From CAISIP01 sp965278985 (lineage in GTDB: Bacteria > Pseudomonadota > Gammaproteobacteria > Burkholderiales > Burkholderiaceae_C), in the NCBI GenBank assembly GCA_965278985.1, contig OZ257131.1, positions 2,666,001 through 2,730,000 on the forward strand: a stretch of 64,000 nucleotides of DNA, read 5' to 3'. Below the pieces are notes generated by a model. The model worked only from the letters and a program-made list of their open reading frames with translations. It was not told where the DNA came from and made no database searches. Numbering within the stretch: position 1 is the first letter of the stretch; each line of letters starts with the position of its first letter. The translations under genes were made by a program, and so were the position numbers. Positions 1 to 8,263 of the stretch are shown here, piece by piece.

Positions 1-220
1 TGTAGGCACCACTGTCCCGCGCCGACACGTCCTGCGCACCCAGGTCGATGCCGCTGCCAGCCACCAGGGCCTGGACCTGCGCCAGGTATGGCGCCGGCAC
101 ACACACGGCGACGTGGCAGGCCTTCACAGGCAGCCCCGCGCGCACGGCATCCAGCAATGCCCCGTTAGTGGCCAGGCCACCGTTCATCTTCCAGTTGCCG
201 GCGATCAGTTTGGTCGTCAT
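1..220 (-). CDS. tpiA: Triosephosphate isomerase, N-terminal part (gene runs off the left edge)
   Basis: Cytosolic glycolytic and gluconeogenic enzyme that interconverts dihydroxyacetone phosphate and glyceraldehyde 3-phosphate. Only about the first 73 residues are inside the window. The N-terminal family signature GNWKMNG is at residues 8-14 and includes the active-site Asn9 and Lys11. The ATG at 220 overlaps the TGA of the upstream oxidoreductase gene (ATGA), so translation is probably coupled. It is the last visible gene of the minus-strand unit rpsO-pnp-oxidoreductase-tpiA; in related Burkholderiales secG and the nuo genes usually follow. Confidence 0.95.
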   Translation of the reverse strand, partial: MTTKLIAGNWKMNGGLATNGALLDAVRAGLPVKACHVAVCVPAPYLAQVQALVAGSGIDLGAQDVSARDSGAY

Positions 221-1251
221 GCAGCCTCGTTGTTCCAGGTCAGCACGATCTTGCCGATGTGCTGGTTCGATTCCATCAGGGCATGGGCCTGCCCCGCACC
301 GCTGTGCCCCTGTGCGTCGGCCGCCTGGGCGTCGAAGGTGGCGTTCAGCACGGGCTTGATCGCCCCGCTCGCCAGCAGCGGCCAGACGTTCGCCAGGCAG
401 GCCTGCGCGATGGCCGCCTTGAATGCCACCGGACGCGGGCGCAACGTGGAGCCCGTGATGGTGAGCCGGCGCCGCAGCACCAACCCCGCATTGATCTCGG
501 CCTTGGTGCCGCCCTGCACGGCGATGATGACCAGCCGGCCATCTTCGGCCAGGCAGTCGATCTCGCGTGGCACGTACGCACCCGCCACCATGTCCAGCAC
601 CACGTCCACGCCCTTGCCGTTCGTGAAGGTCTTCACCTCCTGCACGAAGTCCTGGCTGCGGTAGTTGATGGCCAGGTCGGCACCCAGCGCTACGCAGGCG
701 GCACATTTCTCGTCGCTGCCGGCCGTGGCGATCACGGTGCAGCCCCAGGCTTTTGCCAGCTGGATGGCCGTCACGCCGATGCCGCTGGTGCCACCCTGTA
801 CCAGCAGGGTCTCACCTTTCTGCAAACGGCCGCGGTCGAAGACATTGCTCCAGACGGTGAAGAAGGTCTCGGGCAACGACGCAGCCTCCACATCACTCAG
901 CCCTGCCGGCACCGGCAGGCACTGCGCGATGGGCGCCACGCAGTGGTCGGCATAACCGCCTCCGGCCACCAGGGCACAGACACGGCCACCCACCTGCAAC
1001 CCGGCCTGCGCCAGTTCGCCGGCATCCCCTTCGACCACCACCCCGGCCACTTCCAGGCCAGGAATGTCGGAGGCACCCGCAGGCACGGGGTATTGGCCCG
1101 TGCGCTGCAACACGTCGGGGCGGTTCACCCCGCTGGCCGTGACGCGGATCAGCAGCTCACCCGACCCGGGCACGGGCCGAGGGCGCTGCACCGGGCGCAG
1201 CACCTCAGGGGCGCCGTAGCCCTGGATCTCGATGGCCTGCATCAGCGCCAT
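217..1251 (-). CDS. NAD(P)H quinone oxidoreductase, PIG3/zeta-crystallin type (MDR superfamily)
   Basis: A 344-residue medium-chain dehydrogenase/reductase of the zinc-independent quinone-reductase branch. It is expected to pass electrons from NADPH to quinone-like acceptors in the cytosol. The GroES-like N-terminal domain covers about residues 1-125, and a Rossmann domain follows with the nucleotide-binding motif GGTSGIG at 153-159. The N-terminus (SGVNRPDVLQRTGQYPVP region) is typical of PIG3-like proteins, and the zinc-ligand cysteines of true alcohol dehydrogenases are absent. It starts 8 nt after the pnp stop and overlaps tpiA by 4 nt, so it sits inside a housekeeping transcript. The natural substrate is not readable from the sequence. 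Confidence 0.9.
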   Translation of the reverse strand: MALMQAIEIQGYGAPEVLRPVQRPRPVPGSGELLIRVTASGVNRPDVLQRTGQYPVPAGASDIPGLEVAGVVVEGDAGELAQAGLQVGGRVCALVAGGGYADHCVAPIAQCLPVPAGLSDVEAASLPETFFTVWSNVFDRGRLQKGETLLVQGGTSGIGVTAIQLAKAWGCTVIATAGSDEKCAACVALGADLAINYRSQDFVQEVKTFTNGKGVDVVLDMVAGAYVPREIDCLAEDGRLVIIAVQGGTKAEINAGLVLRRRLTITGSTLRPRPVAFKAAIAQACLANVWPLLASGAIKPVLNATFDAQAADAQGHSGAGQAHALMESNQHIGKIVLTWNNEAA

Positions 1252-1259
1252 GCGGTCTC

Positions 1260-3395
1260 TCAGCCCTGCTCGGGAGCAGAAGCCGGCGCCGGTTGGCGCT
1301 CGGGGCGGTCCAGCAGGGCCTTCATGGACAGCTTGATGCGGCCCTTCTCGTCCGTCTCCATCACTTTGACCTTGACGACCTGGCCTTCGCTCAGGTAGTC
1401 GGTCACCTTTTCCACGCGCTCATGGGCGATCTGGCTGATGTGCAGCAGGCCGTCCTTGCCGGGCAGCAGGTTCACCAGGGCGCCGAAGTCGAGGATCTTG
1501 GTGATCGGGCCTTCGTACACCTTGCCGATTTCCACTTCGGCCGTGATCTGCTCGATGCGCTTCTTGGCGACATCGGCCTTGGCGGCGTCGGTGGCGGCGA
1601 TGGTGATGGTGCCGTCTTCCTCGATGTTGATCTGGCAACCGGTTTCCTCGGTCAGCGCACGGATCACGGCGCCGCCCTTGCCGATCACGTCGCGGATCTT
1701 CTCGGGGTTGATCTTCATCGTGTAGAGCTTGGGCGCGAAGCTGGAGACCTCGGTGTTGGCCGTGCCCATGGCTTCCTGCATCTTGCCCAGGATGTGCATG
1801 CGGGCTTCCTTGGCCTGGGCCAGTGCAACCTGCATGATTTCCTTGGTGATGCCCTGGATCTTGATGTCCATCTGCAGCGCCGTGATGCCGTTGGTGGTGC
1901 CGGCCACCTTGAAGTCCATGTCGCCCAGATGATCTTCGTCACCCAGGATGTCGGTCAGCACGGCGAACTTGTTGCCGTCCTTGATCAGGCCCATGGCGAT
2001 GCCGGCCACGTGGGCCTTCATCGGGACGCCAGCGTCCATCAGCGACAGGCAGCCGCCGCAGACGGACGCCATCGACGAGGAGCCGTTGGATTCGGTGATC
2101 TCGCTGACCACGCGCATCGTGTAGGGGAACTCGTCCTTGCTCGGCAGCACAGCGACCAGGGCGCGCTTGGCCAGGCGGCCGTGGCCGATCTCGCGGCGCT
2201 TCGGGCTGCCCACACGGCCCGTTTCGCCCGTGGCGAAGGGAGGCATGTTGTAGTGGAGCATGAAGCGGTCTTCGTATTCGCCGGACAGCGCGTCGATGCG
2301 TTGCGCGTCGCGCTCGGTGCCCAGCGTGGTGACCACCAGCGCCTGGGTCTCGCCGCGCGTGAACAGCGCCGACCCGTGGGTGCGGGGCAGCACGCTGTTG
2401 CGGATCTCGATGGCACGCACGGTGCGCGTGTCGCGGCCGTCGATGCGGGGCTCGCCGGCCAGGATCTGGCTGCGGACGATCTTCGCTTCGATGTCGAAGA
2501 GCATGTTTTCCACCGCCACGCGGTCGAACTCGACGCCCTCGGCCTTCAGGCCTGCAGCGGTCCATGCCGAGACCTCGCGCGTCGCACGGGTACGGGCCTG
2601 CTTGTTGCGCAGCTGGTAGGCCGCGCGCATCTTTTCCTCGGCCAGGGCCGCGACCTTGGCGATGAGCACATCGTCCTTGGCAGGCGCCTTCCAGTCCCAC
2701 ACCGGCTTGCCGGCGTCGCGCACCAGCTCGTGGATGGCGTTGATGGCGATGTTGCCCTGCTCATGGCCGAAGACCACGGCGCCCAGCATGATGTCTTCGG
2801 ACAGCTGCTGCGCTTCGGATTCCACCATCAGCACGGCGGCTTCGGTGCCAGCGACCACGAGGTCCATGCTGGATTCCTTGCGCGCGGTCTGGCCGGGGTT
2901 CAGCACGTACTGGCCGTTGACGTAGCCCACGCGCGCGGCACCGATGGGGCCGGAGAAAGGCACGCCGCTCACCGACAGCGCGGCGCTGGTGGCAATCATG
3001 GCGGCGATGTCAGCGTCCACCTCGGGGTTCAGCGACAGCGTGTGGATGACCACCTGCACTTCGTTGAAGAAGCCTTCGGGGAACAGCGGGCGGATCGGAC
3101 GGTCGATCAGGCGGCTCGTCAGCGTCTCGAATTCGCTGGGGCGGCCTTCGCGCTTGAAGAAGCTGCCGGGGATCTTGCCGGCGGCGTAGGTCTTCTCGAG
3201 GTAGTCGACGGTCAGTGGGAAGAAATCCTGGCCGGGCTTGCCTTCGGTACGGGCCACGACGGTGGCCAGCACGACCGTGCCGTCCATGTCGAGCAGCACG
3301 GCGCCGTTGGACTGGCGGGCGACTTCGCCGGTTTCCATGCGGACCGTGTGCTGGCCCCACTGGAAGGTCTTGGTGACTTTATTGAACATGCTCAT
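1260..3395 (-). CDS. pnp: Polyribonucleotide nucleotidyltransferase (PNPase)
   Basis: Phosphorolytic 3'-5' exoribonuclease of the RNA degradosome, 711 residues with the start chosen here. The order is RNase PH domain 1 (about 1-215), helical linker, RNase PH domain 2 (about 310-545) with the acidic DILGDEDHLGDMDF segment, KH domain with VIGKGG, and S1 domain ending in HISQIA. A possible ATG at 3404 directly touches the Shine-Dalgarno AGGAG (3409-3405). The ATG at 3395 has a normal 9-nt spacer and gives the conserved N-terminus MSMFNKVTK, so I prefer it. The gene follows rpsO in the same direction, as in most proteobacteria, with a terminator-like hairpin between them and a second hairpin just before the ribosome site. 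Confidence 0.97.
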   Translation of the reverse strand: MSMFNKVTKTFQWGQHTVRMETGEVARQSNGAVLLDMDGTVVLATVVARTEGKPGQDFFPLTVDYLEKTYAAGKIPGSFFKREGRPSEFETLTSRLIDRPIRPLFPEGFFNEVQVVIHTLSLNPEVDADIAAMIATSAALSVSGVPFSGPIGAARVGYVNGQYVLNPGQTARKESSMDLVVAGTEAAVLMVESEAQQLSEDIMLGAVVFGHEQGNIAINAIHELVRDAGKPVWDWKAPAKDDVLIAKVAALAEEKMRAAYQLRNKQARTRATREVSAWTAAGLKAEGVEFDRVAVENMLFDIEAKIVRSQILAGEPRIDGRDTRTVRAIEIRNSVLPRTHGSALFTRGETQALVVTTLGTERDAQRIDALSGEYEDRFMLHYNMPPFATGETGRVGSPKRREIGHGRLAKRALVAVLPSKDEFPYTMRVVSEITESNGSSSMASVCGGCLSLMDAGVPMKAHVAGIAMGLIKDGNKFAVLTDILGDEDHLGDMDFKVAGTTNGITALQMDIKIQGITKEIMQVALAQAKEARMHILGKMQEAMGTANTEVSSFAPKLYTMKINPEKIRDVIGKGGAVIRALTEETGCQINIEEDGTITIAATDAAKADVAKKRIEQITAEVEIGKVYEGPITKILDFGALVNLLPGKDGLLHISQIAHERVEKVTDYLSEGQVVKVKVMETDEKGRIKLSMKALLDRPERQPAPASAPEQG

Positions 3396-3422
3396 GGCAT
3401 TCATCTCCTGTCAGGAATGCAG

Positions 3423-3455
3423 GGCGGCACTCGCCGCCTTGCCGGATCCGGATCC
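3423..3455 (-). promoter_or_regulatory. Structured leader of pnp
   Basis: The leader just upstream of the pnp ribosome site contains GGCGGC-gagt-GCCGCC (3438-3423 on the minus strand) and, next to it, the perfect 12-bp palindrome GGATCCGGATCC (3444-3455). In enterobacteria, pnp leaders form a hairpin that RNase III cuts and that PNPase then uses to repress itself. A similar role here is inference from position only. Confidence 0.4.
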
Positions 3456-3552
3456 GCCTGGCAGAACACGATGCCATTCCAGGGACAACCGCTCGGGGGC
3501 AGGAATCCTTGGAATGACACAGCTTCGCTCTGCGCTGGGAATCTCCGGGGTG

Positions 3553-3600
3553 GAAAAAGACAAAAAGCGCCTGAGCCAGTGCTACCCAACTCAGACGCTT
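3553..3600 (-). terminator. Intrinsic terminator between rpsO and pnp
   Basis: On the minus strand a 10-bp stem with one G-U pair, AGCGTCTGAG / CTCAGGCGCT (3599-3590 and 3575-3566), is followed by TTTTTGTCTTTTT. This is a classic Rho-independent terminator 18 nt after the rpsO stop. It should end most rpsO transcripts and let some read through into pnp. Confidence 0.85.
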
Positions 3601-3617
3601 CGTGGCACGGTCCAGGC

Positions 3618-3884
3618 TTACTTGCGCAGGCCCAGCTTCGTGATCAAGGCGGTGTAACGGTCCGCGTCCTTGGCCTTGAGGTAGTCGAGCAGCTTGCGGC
3701 GGCGGCTCACCATGCGCAGCAGGCCGCGACGGCCGTGGTGGTCCTTGGCATGGGTCTTGAAATGGGGGGTCAGCTCGTTGATACGAGCCGTCAGCAGGGC
3801 GACCTGCACTTCGGGGCTGCCGGTGTCACCGGCCTGGCGGGCGTTGTCCTGAACGACAGTCGCCTTGACGCTGGATGCGATCAT
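3618..3884 (-). CDS. rpsO: 30S ribosomal protein S15
   Basis: An 88-residue small-subunit protein that binds 16S rRNA and nucleates assembly of the platform. Family signatures are TGSPEVQVALLT near residues 21-32, HAKDHHGRRGLL at 45-56 and the basic RRRKLLDYL stretch after it. The length is exactly that of the family. The ATG at 3884 is preceded by AACAGGAAAACACC, a reasonable ribosome site. The open frame extends farther upstream, but that part has no S15 similarity. It is the first gene of the rpsO-pnp unit. Confidence 0.98.
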   Translation of the reverse strand: MIASSVKATVVQDNARQAGDTGSPEVQVALLTARINELTPHFKTHAKDHHGRRGLLRMVSRRRKLLDYLKAKDADRYTALITKLGLRK

Positions 3885-3972
3885 GGTGTGTTTTCCTGTT
3901 CCGAGGTGTTTGACTTGCGGTGTGCGCTGGAACTGCACGCACCGTGCGTTTCGCGAAATGCAAAACCTGCGG

Positions 3973-3978
3973 ATTATA
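3973..3978 (-). promoter_or_regulatory. Probable -10 element for rpsO
   Basis: A perfect TATAAT reads on the minus strand about 90 nt upstream of the rpsO start, in an otherwise GC-rich gap. No convincing -35 box lies 16-18 nt before it, so the assignment rests on the -10 hexamer and the location. Confidence 0.45.
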
Positions 3979-4032
3979 GGCGAGCCCAAGGACCCGCCGC
4001 ACGTGGGGGCGTCAACCGCCGCGGGAAGCCGC

Positions 4033-5208
4033 TCAGCCGCGGCCCTGCACCGCCAGCCAGGCCTGGAGCCGCTCCACGCCCTGCCCCAGGCGCCCCAGGT
4101 CCTTGGACGCAAAGCACCAGCGCAGCCAGCTGGCCGAGGCCGCCGCCGGATCGGGATCGAAGGCCGCACCGGGCGCCAGGCCCAGGCCGGCCTCCCGGAC
4201 GAGCCGCTTGGCCGTCTCCAGCGAGTCCGCATGCCCTTGCAGCCGGAAGAAGGCGTACATGCCCCCCGGCGCCGACGCGGTCTGCACGCCGGGCACGGCC
4301 TGCAGCAGCGGCACCAGCGTGTCGCGGCAGCGCCGCAGGTGGGCCACGATGGGCGGAGTGACCTCGGCCGTGTGCTCCAGCGCCACGATGCCGGCGCGCT
4401 GCACGAACACCGGCGCGCAGGAGGTGTTGAACTCGGCCAGCTTGCCCACGTGGGGCGTCATGGACGGCGGCATCACCATCCATCCCAGGCGCCAGCCGGT
4501 CATCAGGAAGCTCTTGGAGAAGCTGTGCACCACCACGAGCCGGTCCTCGGGCACCGAGACGTCCAGGAAGCTGGGCGCACACGGCAGGTCGTCGCCGTAG
4601 TAGAGACGCTCGTAGACCTCGTCGGCCAGGATCCAGGTGCCAGTCGTGCGGCAGTGATCGATGATGCGCTGCTGCTCCGCGCGCGTCAGGGTCCAGCCAG
4701 TGGGGTTGTTGGGCGCGTTGACGAGCAGCAGCCGCGTGGCCGGCGTGATGGCCGCGCACAAGGCATCCACATCCAACACCCAGGCACCTTCGACGGGTTG
4801 CAGCGGCACGCAACGCAGCCGCCCGCCCATGATCAAGGCCTGCGCCGTGAGGTTGGGCCACACCGGCGTGACGGCCACCACCTCGTCGCCCGCCTCCACC
4901 AGCGCCTGCACCGCCAGCATCAGCGCGTTGACGCCACCCGAGGTGGCGGCGATGCGATCCGGCGTGATGGCGCCGTGCAGCCCCGACATGTAGGCCGCGA
5001 TGGCCTCGCGCAGCGCCGGCATGCCGAGGTTGTGGCTGTAGAAGGTTTCGCCGCGCTGCAGCGAGTCGATGCCGGCCTGGCGGATCACGTCCGGGGTGAC
5101 TTCGTCGCTCTCGCCGAACCAGAAGGGCAGCACATCGGCACGGCCCAGGCCGGCGTTGGCCACCTCGCGGATCTTGGATTCCTGCAGGTTCTGGATCACG
5201 GTGCGCAT
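4033..5208 (-). CDS. Pyridoxal-phosphate aminotransferase, class I/II
   Basis: A 391-residue fold-type I aminotransferase. PLP-site features are visible in order: NAPNNPTG at 164-171, ADEVYE around Asp196 and the Schiff-base motif SFSKSFLMTGWRLGW with Lys232. It is related to AspC/AlaA-like aminotransferases, but the amino donor cannot be told from the sequence. The start at 5208 gives a normal N-terminus. It lies 44 nt downstream of a LivK-like receptor gene on the same strand, so the two may be co-transcribed. That pairing would suit a role with branched-chain or related amino acids, which is inference. Confidence 0.88.
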   Translation of the reverse strand: MRTVIQNLQESKIREVANAGLGRADVLPFWFGESDEVTPDVIRQAGIDSLQRGETFYSHNLGMPALREAIAAYMSGLHGAITPDRIAATSGGVNALMLAVQALVEAGDEVVAVTPVWPNLTAQALIMGGRLRCVPLQPVEGAWVLDVDALCAAITPATRLLLVNAPNNPTGWTLTRAEQQRIIDHCRTTGTWILADEVYERLYYGDDLPCAPSFLDVSVPEDRLVVVHSFSKSFLMTGWRLGWMVMPPSMTPHVGKLAEFNTSCAPVFVQRAGIVALEHTAEVTPPIVAHLRRCRDTLVPLLQAVPGVQTASAPGGMYAFFRLQGHADSLETAKRLVREAGLGLAPGAAFDPDPAAASASWLRWCFASKDLGRLGQGVERLQAWLAVQGRG

Positions 5209-5252
5209 GGCGGGTTCTCGTCAATTGGGAAGAAAAAAATCTCATGCAGGGC

Positions 5253-6554
5253 TCAGAGCCCCGCCGGCCGCTCCATGCGGCAGGTCGTGGGCTGCTCGGC
5301 CGCGGCCGCCGTGATGCTGCGCACCACGCGGAAACCGAAGCCAGAGCCCTCCACGTCGAACTGCACGCCGGGGCTGCCCTGGCGCTCCATCACGCCCACC
5401 ACCAGCGGCTGCTGGACCTGGTGGTCAGATGCGCGCATAGTGGCGCTCTGGCCCTGGAAGTTCAGCGAGGCGCCTTCCATGCGCGCCGCCACGGCCGCGA
5501 TGTCCACGGTGTTCGCGCCTACCTTGCCGGCCGCGCCCGCGCGCTCGATGCCCTGCACCAGCATCTCGACCATGAGCTGCATGCGCATGTGCACGTAATC
5601 GTCGGCCGGCGCCGGGAAACGTGCACGGAAAGACTTGTAGAAGGCTTCGCTCTGCGTGGTCTGCACATTCGGCAACCAGTCCGCCACGGCAATCACCTTG
5701 CCCACACCCGCCTCGCCGATGGCGGCCGGTGCCCCCAATGCATTGCCATAGAAGGTGTAGAACTTGCCCTGGAAGCCGGCCTCGCGCGCGGCCTTGACCA
5801 GCAGCGTGAGGTCGTTGCCCCAGTTGCCCGTGATCACCGCCTGCGCGCCGCTGGCCTGGATCTTCTGCGCGTAGGGCAGGAAGTCCTTCACGCGGCCGAT
5901 AGGGTGCAGTTCGTCACCCACAATCTTCACGTCGGGCCGCTGCTCGCCCAGCTGGCGGCGCGCCTCGCGCAGCACGGCCTGGCCGAAGCTGTAATCCTGG
6001 CCGATGAGGTAAGCGCTCTTGACCTCCTTGTCGTCCTTGAGCACCTGCATCAGCGCGCCCATGCGCATGTCGGCATGGGCGTCGAAGCGGAAGTGCCAGA
6101 AGCTGCACTTGTCGTTGGTCAGCACCGGCTCGACGGCTGAGTAGTTCAGGAACAGCACGCGATTGGCTGGTTCACGCTGGTTGTTCTTGTTGATGCCGTC
6201 GAGCAGCACGGCCGCGTTGGCCGAAGAGTTGCCCTGCAGCACGATGCGCGCGCCGTCGTCGATGGCCGCACGCAGCGCTGACAGCGTGTCCTCGTTCTGG
6301 CCCTTGTTGTCGTAACGCGTGAGCACCAGCGGGCGGTTGCCACCGGCCGATGCCGGCAGCGCCACGCCACCGCGCGCATTCACGCGCTCCACGGCCCAGG
6401 CGATGTTGCGGTAGACCGCCTCGCCGGTGTTCGCAAAAGGCCCGCTCAGCCCCTCGATCAACGCCAGCTTCACAGGCTCGGCGGCCATCGCGGGGGCGCA
6501 GACACATAACGCTGCGACTAACGATTTCAAGGGACGGGGGATGGAAATAAACAT
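5253..6554 (-). CDS. Periplasmic receptor of a branched-chain amino acid type ABC transporter (LivK-like)
   Basis: A 433-residue type I periplasmic binding protein. The N-terminus MFISIPRPLKSLVAALCVCA followed by PAMAAEPVKLALIEGLSGPF is a signal peptide with cleavage near AMA. The receptor fold continues to the C-terminus, with LIEGLSGPF, LIGQDYSFG and GNWGNDL as recognisable blocks. The start at 6554 was chosen because it places the signal peptide at the N-terminus; the open frame upstream is not receptor-like. No permease or ATPase gene adjoins it. The livHMGF operon at 59.3-62.8 kb lacks a receptor, but a partnership is only a possibility. The ligand is unknown. Confidence 0.88.
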   Translation of the reverse strand: MFISIPRPLKSLVAALCVCAPAMAAEPVKLALIEGLSGPFANTGEAVYRNIAWAVERVNARGGVALPASAGGNRPLVLTRYDNKGQNEDTLSALRAAIDDGARIVLQGNSSANAAVLLDGINKNNQREPANRVLFLNYSAVEPVLTNDKCSFWHFRFDAHADMRMGALMQVLKDDKEVKSAYLIGQDYSFGQAVLREARRQLGEQRPDVKIVGDELHPIGRVKDFLPYAQKIQASGAQAVITGNWGNDLTLLVKAAREAGFQGKFYTFYGNALGAPAAIGEAGVGKVIAVADWLPNVQTTQSEAFYKSFRARFPAPADDYVHMRMQLMVEMLVQGIERAGAAGKVGANTVDIAAVAARMEGASLNFQGQSATMRASDHQVQQPLVVGVMERQGSPGVQFDVEGSGFGFRVVRSITAAAAEQPTTCRMERPAGL

Positions 6555-6566
6555 GGCAGCACGCGG

Positions 6567-6573
6567 CTTGAAA
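6567..6573 (+). promoter_or_regulatory. Possible heat-shock (sigma-32) -35 element
   Basis: CTTGAAA matches the sigma-32 -35 consensus and lies 77 nt before the start of the small heat-shock gene. The expected -10 (CCCCAT-like) is not clear about 14 nt downstream, so this is tentative. Confidence 0.25.
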
Positions 6574-6650
6574 ACACGAAGCGCACACGCAGATTCGATG
6601 CATGCGGCAATCAGGGTTGAGCGCCGCGCAGTGTACAAGGAGTACTTCAC

Positions 6651-7031
6651 ATGTTCTACGCAGCTACCGTCCCCGCTCTCTCGAACCGTTCCTTCTTTTC
6701 GCCCGCCAGCCGCTCGCTGGAGCGCTTCCTGGCCGACACTTTGGAAACCAGCCGCCAACGCACCGCGAAGGTGGAACAGGACGACACCTCGGTGACCCTG
6801 CGCTTCGACGTGCCCGGCATCGCCAAGGACCAGGTGGGCATCACCATCGAAGGCAATGTGGTGCGCATCGCCACCAAGGAAGGTGCACCCCGCGCCTACC
6901 GTGCCGCCTACGAACTGGCCCAGGACATCGACGTGTCCACCAGCGAAGCCAAGCTGGAAAACGGCGTGCTCACGCTGAAGCTGGGCAAGGTCGTGCCGGT
7001 CAGCAAGGCCACCGAACTGGCGATCCTCTGA
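6651..7031 (+). CDS. Small heat-shock protein, Hsp20/alpha-crystallin family
   Basis: A 126-residue ATP-independent holdase chaperone. The alpha-crystallin domain covers about residues 38-120, with DVPGIAKDQVGITIEGNVV typical of its beta-sandwich and the GVLTLKLGK strand (compare the family A-x-x-x-n-G-v-L motif) near 105-113. The C-terminal tail is short and ends in LAIL, possibly serving as the usual I-x-I-like oligomer contact. The ribosome site AAGGAGTACTTCAC precedes the ATG. It is a single gene between the divergent LivK-like receptor and the convergent tsaD. Confidence 0.9.
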   Translation: MFYAATVPALSNRSFFSPASRSLERFLADTLETSRQRTAKVEQDDTSVTLRFDVPGIAKDQVGITIEGNVVRIATKEGAPRAYRAAYELAQDIDVSTSEAKLENGVLTLKLGKVVPVSKATELAIL

Positions 7032-7066
7032 TCGTCTGCGCAGTCCAGCGGGTGTGCTGAGGACCC

Positions 7067-8149
7067 TCAGCCCGCTCCCACCAACTGGTCCAAAGGCCAG
7101 CGCGGTTTCACGTCGAAGGCGTAGACCGTGCTGGCCTTTTGCTTGTCCGCCTGCAGGCGCATGGCAGCGGCCAGCGCGATCATGGCGCCGTTGTCGGTGC
7201 ACAGGTCCAGTTCGGGGTAGTGCACCCGAATGCCGCGTGCCGCGCACGCCGCATTCAGCTGTTCACGCAGGCGCCGGTTGGCGCCCACGCCACCGGCCAC
7301 CACCAGCCGCCGCAGGCCACTGTGCTGCATGGCGGCCATCGACTTCTTCACCAGCACCTCGACGATGGCCGCCTCCGTGGAAGCGGCCAGGTCGGCACGC
7401 AGCTGCAATGGCAGCGCCGCAAAGGCATCGGGCAGTGCCGTGGCAGACACCTCGCCGCCCACCAGTTTCTTGGCCTGCACGAGCACGGCGGTCTTCAACC
7501 CCGCGAATGAGAAATCCAGGTCGCCGCTGTGCAGCAGCGGGCGCGGGAGCTTGAATGCATGCGCATTGCCCTGCTGCGCCATGCGCGACAGCGATGGGCC
7601 TCCCGGATACCCCAGGCCCATCAGCTTGGCCGACTTGTCGAAGGCCTCGCCGGCCGCGTCGTCGATGGTCTCACCCAGCAGCGTGTAGCGGCCCACACCG
7701 TCCACGCGCATCAGCTGCGTGTGGCCGCCGGAGACCAGCAGCGCGACGAAGGGAAACTCCGGCGGGTCGGCACTGAGGAAAGGCGACAACAGATGCCCTT
7801 CCAGGTGGTGCACACCCAGCAAGGGCTTGCCCATCGCGGCGGCCATGGCACTCGCGACCCCTGCCCCCACCAGCAAGGCCCCGGCCAAGCCCGGACCGCG
7901 CGTGAAGGCCACCACATCCACCTGCGCCAGGTCGCGCCCGGCCTCCTGCAGCACGGTGGTGGACAGCGGCAACACGCGACGGATGTGGTCGCGGCTGGCC
8001 AACTCGGGCACCACGCCGCCGTAGTCCTGGTGCATCGCGATCTGGCTGTGCAGCGCGTGCGCGAGCAGGCGCGGCACTGCCTGCCCGGTGGTCTCCACCA
8101 GGGCCACGCCCGTTTCATCACAGGACGATTCGATTCCTAGAATCAGCAT
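7067..8149 (-). CDS. tsaD: tRNA N6-threonylcarbamoyladenosine transferase TsaD
   Basis: A 360-residue catalytic subunit of the TsaBDE system. It places the threonylcarbamoyl group on A37 of tRNAs that read ANN codons. The start MLILGIESSCDETGVALV and the metal-binding HHLEGH at 114-119 (His115 and His119 as ligands) are diagnostic, as are SGGHTQL near 155 and FAGLKTA. The ATG at 8149 matches the conserved N-terminus; no strong Shine-Dalgarno is seen. It is divergent from ybiB with a gap of 114 nt. In many related genomes tsaD lies next to rpsU; here four unrelated genes separate them. Confidence 0.97.
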   Translation of the reverse strand: MLILGIESSCDETGVALVETTGQAVPRLLAHALHSQIAMHQDYGGVVPELASRDHIRRVLPLSTTVLQEAGRDLAQVDVVAFTRGPGLAGALLVGAGVASAMAAAMGKPLLGVHHLEGHLLSPFLSADPPEFPFVALLVSGGHTQLMRVDGVGRYTLLGETIDDAAGEAFDKSAKLMGLGYPGGPSLSRMAQQGNAHAFKLPRPLLHSGDLDFSFAGLKTAVLVQAKKLVGGEVSATALPDAFAALPLQLRADLAASTEAAIVEVLVKKSMAAMQHSGLRRLVVAGGVGANRRLREQLNAACAARGIRVHYPELDLCTDNGAMIALAAAMRLQADKQKASTVYAFDVKPRWPLDQLVGAG

Positions 8150-8263
8150 GCAGTGAGTGTAAGAGCCGCCCCCGGCGCAGCCACCTGCCTGCGGCCCGGA
8201 ATAAGCGCAGACAGAAACCGGCATAAGGCTTGCGGGACAATCGCTCCCCACACCAGCACACCC

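Noticed and set aside
1293..4361. A 1022-codon open frame on the plus strand opposite pnp and rpsO
   Set aside because: It is antisense to two highly conserved genes and its translation is a His/Gly/Ala/Asp-rich shadow with no family features, as expected from high GC. Other long antisense frames, for example at 36407-37969 opposite mutS and 56313-58397 opposite glnS, were rejected for the same reason.
7036..7067. Hairpin between the small heat-shock gene and tsaD as a terminator
   Set aside because: GCTGAGG/CCTCAGC can pair, but the loop is only about 2 nt and no T-run follows on either strand.
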